A stretch of DNA of 51,801 bases, from contig PLGM01000069.1 of assembly GCA_003139795.1 (NCBI GenBank), forward strand, positions 1 through 51,801, given 5' to 3'. Below are positions 33,599 through 42,073 of the stretch, piece after piece; within the stretch, counting starts at the first letter, position 1, and every line of letters starts with the position of its first letter. The stretch is from Acidobacteriaceae bacterium. Its GTDB lineage: Bacteria > Acidobacteriota > Terriglobia > Terriglobales > Acidobacteriaceae. The notes beneath the pieces were generated by a model. It searched no databases and had not been told where the DNA came from. It saw only the letters and a program-made list of their open reading frames with translations. The position numbers and the translations under genes are program-made.

Positions 33599-35008
33599 TT
33601 ACTTTCCAATGCAGAACGTCGAAAAAATCAAATTCAAAATATCGTCGGAAGTCGTCTGCCCGGTCAGCGAATCCAGTGCCCCGAGCCCCCGGTAGAGGTC
33701 CAGCAGAATCATCTCGTGAGGAATCCCGCCGGCGTTCGCCTGCGCAGCGTCGCACAGCGCCGCCAGTGCCGCCAAAATCGCCTGATGGTGCCGCAGGCTG
33801 GTCAACATCCCCGGCTCCGAGGCCGCTCCGCCCGTCGCCAGCGCCAGAATCCGTTCCCGCAGCGCCGCAATGCCTTCGCCAGTAAGCGCCGAAGTGCGCA
33901 GCGCCGAAACGCCAGCAACGCCGAAGCCAACCTCCGCAGCCGCCTGGCCCGCCTCCGCCAGATCGCTCTTGTTCACCGCCACCAGCGCGGGCCGGCCTTG
34001 CACCGCCTCCAGCAGCCGGTGCTCCTCCTCGTTCAGCGGCTGCGTGGCGTCCAGCACCACCAGCACCAGCGCCGCGTCTGCCAGCGCCTCGCGGCTGCGC
34101 GCAATCCCCATCTGCTCAGCCTCTTCGCGCCCCTCGCGCAGCCCCGCCGTATCCACCAGTTCCAGCGGAATCCCATCGAGCGAAATCCGTTCCGTCACCA
34201 GATCCCGCGTAGTCCCCGGCGTCGCCGTCACAATCGCCCGTTCCCGCTCCACCAGCCGGTTGAACAGCGAGCTCTTGCCCACATTTGGCCGCCCCACAAT
34301 GGCCAGCGTCAGCCCGTCGTGCACAATCCGCCCGCGCCCAAACGAGGCCTCCAGCGCCGTCAGCGCCGGCGTCAGCTCCCCGATCCGCCGCGCAATCTCG
34401 CTCGCCGGCGTCACGTCCACATCGTCCTCGGCAAAGTCGATCCCCGCCTCCAGCAGCGCAATCAGCTCCACCAGCGCCTGCTTCACCGGCTGCACCCGCC
34501 GGCTCAGCGCTCCGCCCATCTGGCTCGCGGCCTGCCGCGCCTGCGTAAGCGTCTGCGCCTCAATCAGGTCGCGCACCGCCTCGGCCTGGGTCAAATCCAA
34601 CCGCCCGGCCAGAAACGCCCGTTCGGTAAACTCGCCTGGCTCGGCCAGCCGCGCCCCCAGGTCAAGCGCCCGCCGCAGCAGCAACTCCAGCACCACCGGC
34701 GACCCGTGCGCCGCAATCTCCACCACGTCGTCGGCCGTATACGAGTTGGGCGCCGCAAACCACGTCACCAACGCCTCATCGATCCGCCCGGAACCGCCTC
34801 GCTCCGCCTCGTCGCCCACCCCATCCAGCACATCCGCCAGCCGTGCCCGTCCATGTTCCAGCGGCTGCCTCAGCCTCACCAGTTGCGCCGCGATCGCCCC
34901 CGCCTGCGGCCCGCTCAACCTCACGATGCCGATCCCACCCCGCCCCGCCGGCGTGGAGATCGCGGCGATGGTATCCGTTCCTGTCTCTGGGCCGCCCATA
35001 AGCTGCAT
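33599..35008 (-). CDS. mnmE: tRNA modification GTPase MnmE (TrmE)
   Basis: With MnmG it installs the (carboxymethyl)aminomethyl group on wobble uridine 34 of several tRNAs. The 469-residue protein has the N-terminal folate-binding domain (TIAAISTPAGRGGIGIVRLSG), a helical domain, and an inserted GTPase with G1 GRPNVGKSSLF (239-249), G3 VDTAGLR and G4 NKSD. It ends CIGK with the essential Cys466. The start is the ATG at 35008 or 34999. MnmE often sits near the chromosomal origin with rsmG and parAB, as here; mnmG and yidC are not in the window. Confidence 0.96.
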   Translation of the reverse strand: MQLMGGPETGTDTIAAISTPAGRGGIGIVRLSGPQAGAIAAQLVRLRQPLEHGRARLADVLDGVGDEAERGGSGRIDEALVTWFAAPNSYTADDVVEIAAHGSPVVLELLLRRALDLGARLAEPGEFTERAFLAGRLDLTQAEAVRDLIEAQTLTQARQAASQMGGALSRRVQPVKQALVELIALLEAGIDFAEDDVDVTPASEIARRIGELTPALTALEASFGRGRIVHDGLTLAIVGRPNVGKSSLFNRLVERERAIVTATPGTTRDLVTERISLDGIPLELVDTAGLREGREEAEQMGIARSREALADAALVLVVLDATQPLNEEEHRLLEAVQGRPALVAVNKSDLAEAGQAAAEVGFGVAGVSALRTSALTGEGIAALRERILALATGGAASEPGMLTSLRHHQAILAALAALCDAAQANAGGIPHEMILLDLYRGLGALDSLTGQTTSDDILNLIFSTFCIGK

Positions 35009-35093
35009 TCAGTGTAGTGTCTGCAACGGCAAATTGAGCCGCCGTTGCCGTCCCTGCCGTCTGCAAATGGCTTTTGAACGCTGTGGAGAACGC

Positions 35094-35099
35094 TATAAT
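35094..35099 (+). promoter_or_regulatory. -10 box (TATAAT) of the third receptor gene
   Basis: A perfect TATAAT, with a TTTTGA-like -35 about 16-17 bases upstream (35072-35077). It is 86 bases before the TTG start. Confidence 0.5.
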
Positions 35100-35184
35100 T
35101 CACTAGGACGCGGCGCACGCAGTTTCCATGTCACCAAGGCTTTTTCCAGTGCCGCGCACTTCCATTTTTTAAGGTCTACTTCGC

Positions 35185-38100
35185 TTGAAACTTAAACCTG
35201 GACGCGGCCTGAGCGGTTCAAAGCCGAACGGCAAAGCAAAGGGATTCGTGGCTCTCGTGCTTGCCGCATTGCTTCTGTTCGCGGCGGCTGCATGGGCGCA
35301 GCAGCCCGAGCAGCCCGTCTGGCAGGGAGTGCTCCGCGACGTTGCCGGCGCCCCCATTCCCGCCGCCAAGGTTCGCCTCACCGCCAACGGCGCCACGGCT
35401 CAGGCCATCACCACCGCCGACGGCCATTTTCGCCTTGCCCCTCTGCCCGCCGGCCCATACCGCCTCACCGTTGAAGCCAACGGTCACAAGATCGAATATT
35501 CCCAGCCCATCGACCTGACGCCGACTCCGTCCCCGGTCTCCCTCACCCTCTCCGCCCGCGGCGAACTCACTGTAGCCATCCTCAAGGGGCAGGTCGCCAC
35601 CGGCGGTGAGCAGCTCTCCAGCCAGGCCGTCAGTGAGCTCCCGCTCAACAAGCGCGACTTCTCCACCCTTCTGCTCCTGGCCGCCGGCACCATGACCGAC
35701 GCCAACGGCGCCACCAACTTCACCCAGCAGTTCGCCATCAACGGCCAGCGTGGCGTCGAGGCTACCTTTGCAATGGACGGCGCCGACATCTCCGATCCGG
35801 AGATGGGCGGCTCCACCTTCTCCAACTTCAACGTGGATGCCGTCGAATCCATCGCATCCAGCTCCGGCTGGATGCCCGCCGAAATCGGCCGCGGCGCTGC
35901 TGGGTTCACCAATATCATCACCCGCTCCGGCGCCAGCGGATTCCACGGATCGGTCTTCGAGTTTGTCCGCAACTCCGCCTTCGACGCCCGCAACTACTTC
36001 GACCACGCCACGCCCGTCTATCCCGGCCGCATTCCGCCCTTCCGCCGCAACGAGTTCGGATTCACCAACGGCGGCCCGGTATTCATTCCCCACGCCTACG
36101 ACGGCCGCAAGCGCACCTTCTATTTCACCCAGTACCAGGGCTTCCGCCAGGTCCTCGGAACCACCCAGGTCATGCCCCTGCCCACCGCTGCCGAGCGCTC
36201 CGGCCTCGACACCGTCACCTACCCCGACGGTTCCGTCGATACCCTCATGGTCCCCGTCGATCCCGGCATTGCCGCGGTCCTGGCCCGCTATCCGCTGCCC
36301 AACTATGCCGCCGGCTCCTATCAGGCCCACACCTACGCAACTCCTTCCAAGGTCGCCACCGACGCCGATCAGTTTTCGGTCCGCCTCGACCACAAGTTCT
36401 CGGCAAAAGGCCAGTTTTTCGCCCGTTTCAACTTCGACAACCTCACCGGTCCAACCACCAATCCCGATCAGACCGCCATCGATCCCGCCTTCGGCATCCA
36501 GTACATCGACCGCCAGCGCAACGTCGTCGGCACTTACACTCGCACCGTCTCCCCGCGCCTCATCCTCGAGTCCTCCATCAGCATCATCCGCTCCACGCCG
36601 GGCTTTCCCACCACCGACTACACCGACCCCGCGGTCAAATTCAACGACGGACTCTTTGAGGCATTCAACTCCGCCGCCGGCTCCGTCATGCAGGCCTATG
36701 GCAATCTCTTCCAGGGCCGCCAGAACGCCGCCTTCACCACTGCCCGCCACGCCTTCAAGGCCGGCGTCGAAGTCCGCCTCAATCGCGACACCTCCTACTT
36801 CGGCATCAGCCCCGACGGCGAGTACGACTTCGGCGGCGGAACCGCCTACGCCGCCGAATTCATTCCCTCGCAGAGCGGAGCGCACAACATCAACCCCGGC
36901 GATCCTCTGCCCGACACGCTTTCCAGCTTCCTCTCCGGCAGCCCCTTCGTCTACACCTTGGCCATCGCGCCGCCTTACTTCTCCAACGGCCCGCACATCG
37001 GCCCCGCGGCCATCAACCGCAACGACGTCAACGCCTATTTCCAGGACACATGGAAGGTCACGCCCCGCTTCACCCTCGACTACGGTCTCCGCTGGGAGCT
37101 CTACACGCCCATCTCCGAGCGCGCCCGCCGCACCTCCGGCTTCCTCACCGTGAACGGCACGCAGGAGTTTGTCATCAACCCCCAGCCGGGCTATAAAACA
37201 GACTGGAACGGCTGGGGACCGCGTCTGGAGGCGTCGTGGGAAGTTACACCCAAGTTATCGGCCCACGCCGGCGGCGGCGTCACAGTCATTCCCCCCAATA
37301 TCTGGCAGGATAACTTCCTCACCGGGTCCACCCCCTTCGCGGTCTATCCACGCCTGCTCTCCGCGTCCAACGCCCCCATCCGCTATGGCTTCCAGATCAC
37401 GCCTGACGAGCTTCCCAACACCTACACGCCGCAAGGCGTAAACGTCTTCGCGTCCGGCCGCACCGACACCGTTGCGCCCAACACGGTGATGGATGTCAAC
37501 CGCTATGAACAGGACGTGGCCGCGCTCACCCCCAACGGGGTAGTCAGCGCGCTCAACCTCAGCGGCGTCGACCGCTCTTTCACGAACGGCACCCTCTACA
37601 CCTGGACGGCAGGCCTGGAGCGCAAGCTCGGTAATCTCACCGCGGACGCCGGTTATGTCGGCACCGCCGGCGAAAAGCTTCCCCGCTATAGCTTTCCCAA
37701 CGCCTATCCCGGCGCAAGCCCCGCATTCGCACCTGAAACTGACTTCGATAGCTCCGGCAACGTCATCGGCGGCTTCGGCGTAGAGAACGTCATTATGGCA
37801 ACCGCCCACTCCACCTACCACGCCCTGCAAACCTCGCTCTCCGGATCCATGGGCCACGGCGGTCCCGGCATCCAGGCAAGTTATACGTGGGGTAAGTCCA
37901 TCGACGACACCAGCCAGGTCATCGGCGGCACAGGTTCCACGGGAGCCGTAGCCTCGGGCTTTTCCCAGAACCCCTACAATACGCATCCTGAAAAAGGCCC
38001 ATCGGCATTCGACGTTACCAACTCCTTCAACCTCAGCCTGGCCCAGGACCTGCATCTGGAAAGCGCGAACTTCCTGCGTCCCATCAGCAAGAAAGTCACC

Positions 38101-38610
38101 TACGGTTGGGAGCTTCTCAGCATCTCCAGCATCAGCTCCGGCTCGCCCTTCACGGTCTTCAGCGGCATCCAGCAAACCGGCGCCGGCTCCAACGGCGTCG
38201 ATCGTCCCGACCAGATCGCCATCCCGCATCTCTCCACCGCGCGCCAGAACCGCGAGGACTACTTCGGCGAAGGCGCAAACAACGCCGCCGACTTCTTCTC
38301 CATCCCCATCCACGTCCCCGGCGGCACCGGGCCCAACCAGGGCGTCTTCGGCGCCCTCGGCCGCAACAGCTTCCGCGGCCCCGCCTACTACGACTACGAC
38401 TTCGCCCTCATCAAAGACACGCCCTTCGGCCGCCGCAAGAGCGGAGCCGAGCGCGTCGACCTGCAATTCCGCTCCGAGTTCTTCAACCTCTTCAATATCG
38501 TCAACATGGGCCTGCCCGCCAACATCCTTTCCGGCTCCGGCTTCGGCGAAATCAGCAAAACCGCCGGCACGTCCCGCCAGATTCAGTTCTCCCTCAAGCT
38601 CATCTATTGA
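35185..38610 (+). CDS. Oar-like TonB-dependent receptor
   Basis: A 1141-residue outer-membrane protein. The signal peptide hydrophobic core is ALVLAALLLFAAAAWAQ (cleavage near residue 39). A carboxypeptidase-regulatory domain follows (about 45-125, WQGVLRDVAGAPIPAAKVRL), then a plug-like part with FAINGQRGVEATFAMDGADI and a barrel ending KLIY. Role as for the other two receptors: TonB-powered import of an unknown solute. The start is TTG at 35185, as no ATG lies upstream in frame before the signal. The receptor is next to a beta-lactamase-like hydrolase, with which it may share an unknown substrate. Confidence 0.85.
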   Translation: MKLKPGRGLSGSKPNGKAKGFVALVLAALLLFAAAAWAQQPEQPVWQGVLRDVAGAPIPAAKVRLTANGATAQAITTADGHFRLAPLPAGPYRLTVEANGHKIEYSQPIDLTPTPSPVSLTLSARGELTVAILKGQVATGGEQLSSQAVSELPLNKRDFSTLLLLAAGTMTDANGATNFTQQFAINGQRGVEATFAMDGADISDPEMGGSTFSNFNVDAVESIASSSGWMPAEIGRGAAGFTNIITRSGASGFHGSVFEFVRNSAFDARNYFDHATPVYPGRIPPFRRNEFGFTNGGPVFIPHAYDGRKRTFYFTQYQGFRQVLGTTQVMPLPTAAERSGLDTVTYPDGSVDTLMVPVDPGIAAVLARYPLPNYAAGSYQAHTYATPSKVATDADQFSVRLDHKFSAKGQFFARFNFDNLTGPTTNPDQTAIDPAFGIQYIDRQRNVVGTYTRTVSPRLILESSISIIRSTPGFPTTDYTDPAVKFNDGLFEAFNSAAGSVMQAYGNLFQGRQNAAFTTARHAFKAGVEVRLNRDTSYFGISPDGEYDFGGGTAYAAEFIPSQSGAHNINPGDPLPDTLSSFLSGSPFVYTLAIAPPYFSNGPHIGPAAINRNDVNAYFQDTWKVTPRFTLDYGLRWELYTPISERARRTSGFLTVNGTQEFVINPQPGYKTDWNGWGPRLEASWEVTPKLSAHAGGGVTVIPPNIWQDNFLTGSTPFAVYPRLLSASNAPIRYGFQITPDELPNTYTPQGVNVFASGRTDTVAPNTVMDVNRYEQDVAALTPNGVVSALNLSGVDRSFTNGTLYTWTAGLERKLGNLTADAGYVGTAGEKLPRYSFPNAYPGASPAFAPETDFDSSGNVIGGFGVENVIMATAHSTYHALQTSLSGSMGHGGPGIQASYTWGKSIDDTSQVIGGTGSTGAVASGFSQNPYNTHPEKGPSAFDVTNSFNLSLAQDLHLESANFLRPISKKVTYGWELLSISSISSGSPFTVFSGIQQTGAGSNGVDRPDQIAIPHLSTARQNREDYFGEGANNAADFFSIPIHVPGGTGPNQGVFGALGRNSFRGPAYYDYDFALIKDTPFGRRKSGAERVDLQFRSEFFNLFNIVNMGLPANILSGSGFGEISKTAGTSRQIQFSLKLIY

Positions 38611-38630
38611 TCGCGGCCCAACGAGCCCGT

Positions 38631-38659
38631 TTGTCGCTCCTCACGCCGCTTGGTATAAA
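38631..38659 (+). promoter_or_regulatory. promoter of the serine hydrolase gene with overlapping inverted repeat
   Basis: TTGTCG (38631-38636), 17 bases, then TATAAA (38654-38659), with TGG just before as an extended -10. GCTTGG (38648-38653) and CCAAGC (38667-38672) flank the -10, a possible operator. Confidence 0.6.
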
Positions 38660-38710
38660 GGGTGCGCCAAGCCGGGTAGCTTCCGCCGCGCCTGAATCCG
38701 AGGAAATCGC

Positions 38711-40048
38711 ATGAAGATCAATCGATTTGCAAAAATGGGCCGCATCTTGCTCGCCAGCTTCCTCCTTGCCCTGTGCATCCACCCATCGCCGGCGCAGCAA
38801 CCGGCCTCCCACACCCTCGACATGACCGTCGTCAAGCCTGAGACCGTCGGTTTTTCCTCCCCGCGTCTTGAAAACCTTCACGCGCTGATGCGGCAGGCCG
38901 TGGACCAGAAGCAGATCGCCGGCATCGTCACCATCCTCGCCCGCCACGGCAGGGTCGTCGATTACCGCACCTACGGCCAGCGCGACCTTGCCACCGCCTC
39001 GCCCATGACCAAAGACGTCATCTTTCGCGACTTCTCCATGACCAAGCCGGTCACCGGCGTGGCCATGATGATCCTCTACGAGCAGGGCAAGTGGCTTCCC
39101 TCCGACCCCATCGCCAAATTCATTCCCGAATTCGCGCACCTCAAGGTCTTCAAAGGCGTCGACGCGGACGGCAAGATGATCCTTGTCGATCCCGACCATC
39201 CGCCCACCATGCGCGAACTGATGACCCACACCGCCGGCTTCACCTACGGCGTCTTCGGCAATACGCCTGTGGATGCCATGTACCGCGAGCAGCACCTCTT
39301 TGCCTCCAGAAATCTCCAGGAGTTCATCGACAAGCTGGCCAAAATCCCGCTGCTCTATCAGCCCGGCAAAGGCTGGACCTACTCGATGTCCATGGATATC
39401 GAGGGCTACATCGTCGAAAAACTCAGCGGCCAGCCTCTCTCTGACTTCATGCGCGACCACATCTTTCAGCCGCTGGCCATGAAGGATGCCGGCTTCTTCG
39501 TCCCCGGGGACAAACGCAAGCGGTTCGCAACGCTCTACCGCACCGGTCCCAACGGCGAATTGCTCGCCGACCCCACCGGCGGCGGCTTGTCCGGCGACTA
39601 CGCAGCCCAGCCCACCATGCCCTCCGGCGGCGGCGGCATGGTCTCCACCGCGGAGGACTATTATCGCTTTGGCCAGATGCTGGCCAACGGCGGCGAAGTG
39701 ACCGGCAAGCGCATCCTGGCCCCGGCCACGGTCAAGCTGATGACCTCCAACCACGTGCCCTCAGAACTGCTTAACGGGCAATACAGCATCGGCCTCCAGG
39801 TCCTCCGTCCGGGCTTCGGCTACGGCTACAACTGCGCCGTCGTCTTCGACCCGCCGGAGGCCAATCTGCCCGAGGGCAAAGGCACCTTCTTCTGGGACGG
39901 GGCCGCCGGAACCTGGTTCTGGATCGATCCCACCAACGACGTCGTCTTCATCGGCATGATCCAGCGCATGCTCGGTCCGGCCAGCCCCAACCTCGAATAC
40001 CAGAGCCGTTCCGTCGTCTACCAGGCCCTCGTCGACCCGGCGAAGTGA
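38711..40048 (+). CDS. secreted beta-lactamase-like serine hydrolase
   Basis: The 445-residue protein has a signal peptide (about 1-29, PSPAQQ). It is of the class C beta-lactamase/EstB type (penicillin-binding fold): the active-site SxxK is DFSMTKPVTG (Ser109, Lys112). The second motif is YSMSMDIEGYIVEKLSG (Tyr with a downstream catalytic role), and the C-terminal strand is GTFFWDGAAGTWFWIDP, in place of the KTG-like strand. Such enzymes cleave esters, D-peptides or beta-lactams; the specific substrate is unknown. The ATG at 38711 is preceded by GAGGAA. Confidence 0.88.
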   Translation: MKINRFAKMGRILLASFLLALCIHPSPAQQPASHTLDMTVVKPETVGFSSPRLENLHALMRQAVDQKQIAGIVTILARHGRVVDYRTYGQRDLATASPMTKDVIFRDFSMTKPVTGVAMMILYEQGKWLPSDPIAKFIPEFAHLKVFKGVDADGKMILVDPDHPPTMRELMTHTAGFTYGVFGNTPVDAMYREQHLFASRNLQEFIDKLAKIPLLYQPGKGWTYSMSMDIEGYIVEKLSGQPLSDFMRDHIFQPLAMKDAGFFVPGDKRKRFATLYRTGPNGELLADPTGGGLSGDYAAQPTMPSGGGGMVSTAEDYYRFGQMLANGGEVTGKRILAPATVKLMTSNHVPSELLNGQYSIGLQVLRPGFGYGYNCAVVFDPPEANLPEGKGTFFWDGAAGTWFWIDPTNDVVFIGMIQRMLGPASPNLEYQSRSVVYQALVDPAK

Positions 40049-40073
40049 GCAGGGTGGGCGGCTTCGCCTGTTT

Positions 40074-40140
40074 TGAAAGCGCTGGGTGTTTGAAAGGGCT
40101 GGGTGCCCCAGGCCTCGTTTTTGAGACCTGGGAAACCAAA
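40074..40140. repeat. REP-like intergenic element (copy 2)
   Basis: The hairpin CCCAGGCCTC/GAGACCTGGG (40107-40116, 40123-40132; one mismatch) follows GGGTGCCCC. The reverse complement of its core matches the element at 49.72 kb in 16 of 18 positions. Direct repeats of GCTGGGTG precede it. Confidence 0.55.
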
Positions 40141-40207
40141 GAGGCCGATTTGCCTCTACCGATCCCACAAGCATCGTTTGGGAGACCACAAATTCAAACG
40201 CCCCCGC

Positions 40208-41548
40208 TTACTTCAGCAGGTCCAGCGCCATCGCCGTCATTGCCGTCACCCCGGTCGTAATTGCCGGCGCATACACCGGCGCAAACAGCGCTGAGTGCAA
40301 ACTCGGCAGCGGCATGCCCGATTTGCGGCTCTCCGTCAGCTTGTCAGGATCGGCCGCGCCCAGCCAATACATCACCGCCGGAATCTGCCCATCGAGTGAG
40401 AACAGGCCCACATCTTCGCTTCCCATCACGGCGCGTGCCTCAACCACGCGGTCTTTGCCCAGCGCCGCCGCCGCGCTCGCTCGCAACCGCTCAGCCAGGG
40501 CAGGGTCACAGAAGGTAGCAGGCGTGCTTTCCGTGATAGTCACTGTCGGCATCCGGTCCGCCGGAATCCCGTACGCCTCCGCCAACCCATTCGCGGTGCG
40601 CCGCACCGCCGCCACAATCTGATCGCGCGCCGCGGGCGAGTACGTCCGCAGCGTCAGTCCCATCGTCACCTCGTCGGGAATGATGTTGTTCTTCGTTCCG
40701 CCGTGAATCGTCCCTACGGTAAGCACCGCCGGCTCCTGCGGATCGATCTGCCGGCTCACGATCGTCTGCGCCACCAGCACAAACTCCGCCGCCAGCACAA
40801 TCGGATCCTTCCCCGCCTGCGGCGCCGACCCATGCCCGCCAATCCCGCGCATGGTCACGTTCAGCGTCGTGGCGCTGGCCAGCAGCGGCCCGCCCTTCAC
40901 CGCAATCGTCCCCGCCGCCACATCGTTCGAATCATGCTCCGACACCACAAAGTCGGGCCTGCCGAAGCGCTCGTAAAGATGATCGGCCAGCATCGCCGCC
41001 GCGCCCTGGACCATCTCCTCGGCGGGCTGCCCGATCAGCACCAGCGTCCCGTGCCATTGCCCCTTGCGCGCCGCCAGTTCCCGCGCCGCTCCCAGCAGCA
41101 CTGTCATGTGCAGGTCGTGGCCGCAGGCGTGCATCACCCCCACCTGCTGCCCCTGCGCGTTGGTGGTTTTTACCGTACTGGCGTAGTCCAGGCCGGTCTT
41201 CTCTTCGACAGGCAGGGCATCGAGCTCCGTGCGCAGCAGCAGCCGCGGACCGGGGCCATTCTCAAGCACCGCCACCACGCCAAAGGCCTGCGTGCCGTCC
41301 GCGTATTTGCCCACGTGCTCCGTCACCGTGTAGCCCAGCTTGCGCAGCTCCCCGGCCACAAACGCCGCCGTCTGCTCCTCGTGGCGCGAGAGCTCGGGAT
41401 TGCGGTGCAGATGCTTGTACGTCTCCGTCAGCGCCGGCAACTGCCGCTCCACTGAGGCGCTCAGATCGGATGCAGCAGAGGGGTTTTGCGAAGCCAGGGG
41501 CATCGCGGCAGCGGCCACAGCGGCCACAGCAAAAACACGCAGGAACAT
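40208..41548 (-). CDS. secreted M20-family amidohydrolase
   Basis: The 446-residue zinc hydrolase resembles N-acyl-amino-acid/hippurate amidohydrolases (peptidase M20D). Metal-site residues are in HACGHDLHM, GQPAEE and SEHDS, and in VMGSEDVG near the C-terminus. The dimerisation insert is GIGGHGSAP. The signal peptide MFLRVFAVAAVAAAAMPLAS implies export. The ATG at 41548 is chosen because GGAGG lies eight bases before it and the signal begins there; a longer version from 41587 or 41665 is less likely. It is convergent with the serine hydrolase. Confidence 0.9.
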   Translation of the reverse strand: MFLRVFAVAAVAAAAMPLASQNPSAASDLSASVERQLPALTETYKHLHRNPELSRHEEQTAAFVAGELRKLGYTVTEHVGKYADGTQAFGVVAVLENGPGPRLLLRTELDALPVEEKTGLDYASTVKTTNAQGQQVGVMHACGHDLHMTVLLGAARELAARKGQWHGTLVLIGQPAEEMVQGAAAMLADHLYERFGRPDFVVSEHDSNDVAAGTIAVKGGPLLASATTLNVTMRGIGGHGSAPQAGKDPIVLAAEFVLVAQTIVSRQIDPQEPAVLTVGTIHGGTKNNIIPDEVTMGLTLRTYSPAARDQIVAAVRRTANGLAEAYGIPADRMPTVTITESTPATFCDPALAERLRASAAAALGKDRVVEARAVMGSEDVGLFSLDGQIPAVMYWLGAADPDKLTESRKSGMPLPSLHSALFAPVYAPAITTGVTAMTAMALDLLK

Positions 41549-41592
41549 GGGGAAAACCTCCGGGAAAAGGCGGCAGACCGTCTTCATGCGCC

Positions 41593-41621
41593 AGCCTACC
41601 ACAAACAACCCGCCCCACGAA
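41593..41621 (-). promoter_or_regulatory. promoter of the M20 gene
   Basis: Minus-strand TTCGTG (41621-41616), 17 bases, TAGGCT (41598-41593). It leaves a leader of about 40 bases. Confidence 0.4.
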
Positions 41622-41653
41622 TTCCAGGGAACCAGGCGTCCAAATCCTTCGTA

Positions 41654-41682
41654 TTGCATTCCCATAGAAGTTGATGTAGACT
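41654..41682 (+). promoter_or_regulatory. promoter of padR
   Basis: TTGCAT (41654-41659), 17 bases, TAGACT (41677-41682). The A/T-rich CTATTCATATTGG just beyond may be the PadR operator. The AAGGAG ribosome-binding site is at 41710-41715. Confidence 0.5.
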
Positions 41683-41722
41683 ATTCATATTGGTTGGCAA
41701 TAGGAGCAAGAAGGAGAAAGCA

Positions 41723-42064
41723 ATGGGTGAAAAAACCGATGTCTGGCAGGGAACTCTGGCGCTGATGGTCCTGCGCACCCTTGAAACTCTGGGCCCGCTA
41801 CACGGCTACGGCCTGGCGCGCCGCATCGAACAGACCAGCGGTGACCTTTTGCAGTTAAACTACGGCACTCTCTACCCGGCGCTGCTCAAACTCGAGCAGG
41901 AAGGCTTCATCCGCTCCCGCTGGGGCCTCTCTGAAAACAACCGCCGCGCCAAATTCTACGAACTCACCAAGGCCGGCCATCGCCAGTTGCAGAAAGCCGC
42001 CGCTGAGTGGGAGCAAACCACCGAAATCCTCGCCCGCTTCCTCACCCCGGCCCACGAAGCCTAA
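41723..42064 (+). CDS. PadR-family transcriptional regulator
   Basis: A 113-residue winged-helix repressor. The pattern LALMVLRTLETLGPLHGYGLARRIEQTSGD then NYGTLYPALLKLEQEGFIRS is the PadR signature; the last helix is the dimer arm. The ATG at 41723 follows AAGGAG. It sits nine bases upstream of an ADOP permease, a pairing repeated many times in Acidobacteriota. It presumably controls that permease, whose signal is unknown. Confidence 0.93.
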   Translation: MGEKTDVWQGTLALMVLRTLETLGPLHGYGLARRIEQTSGDLLQLNYGTLYPALLKLEQEGFIRSRWGLSENNRRAKFYELTKAGHRQLQKAAAEWEQTTEILARFLTPAHEA

Positions 42065-42073
42065 GGAGCCACA

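Noticed and set aside
33716..35195. Two long open frames on the + strand opposite mnmE (433 and 441 codons)
   Set aside because: They are antisense to a certain gene, and their translations are Arg/Pro- or Ser/Ala-rich low-complexity sequences typical of spurious frames at high G+C.
35218..38466. Minus-strand frames of 592 and 403 codons opposite the third receptor
   Set aside because: Gly/Val/Ala/Glu-rich with no recognisable domain, start motif or ribosome-binding site; complement of a clear coding gene.
38600..39754. 384-codon minus-strand frame opposite the serine hydrolase
   Set aside because: Mirrors the third-position bias of the real gene on the + strand and shows no domain.
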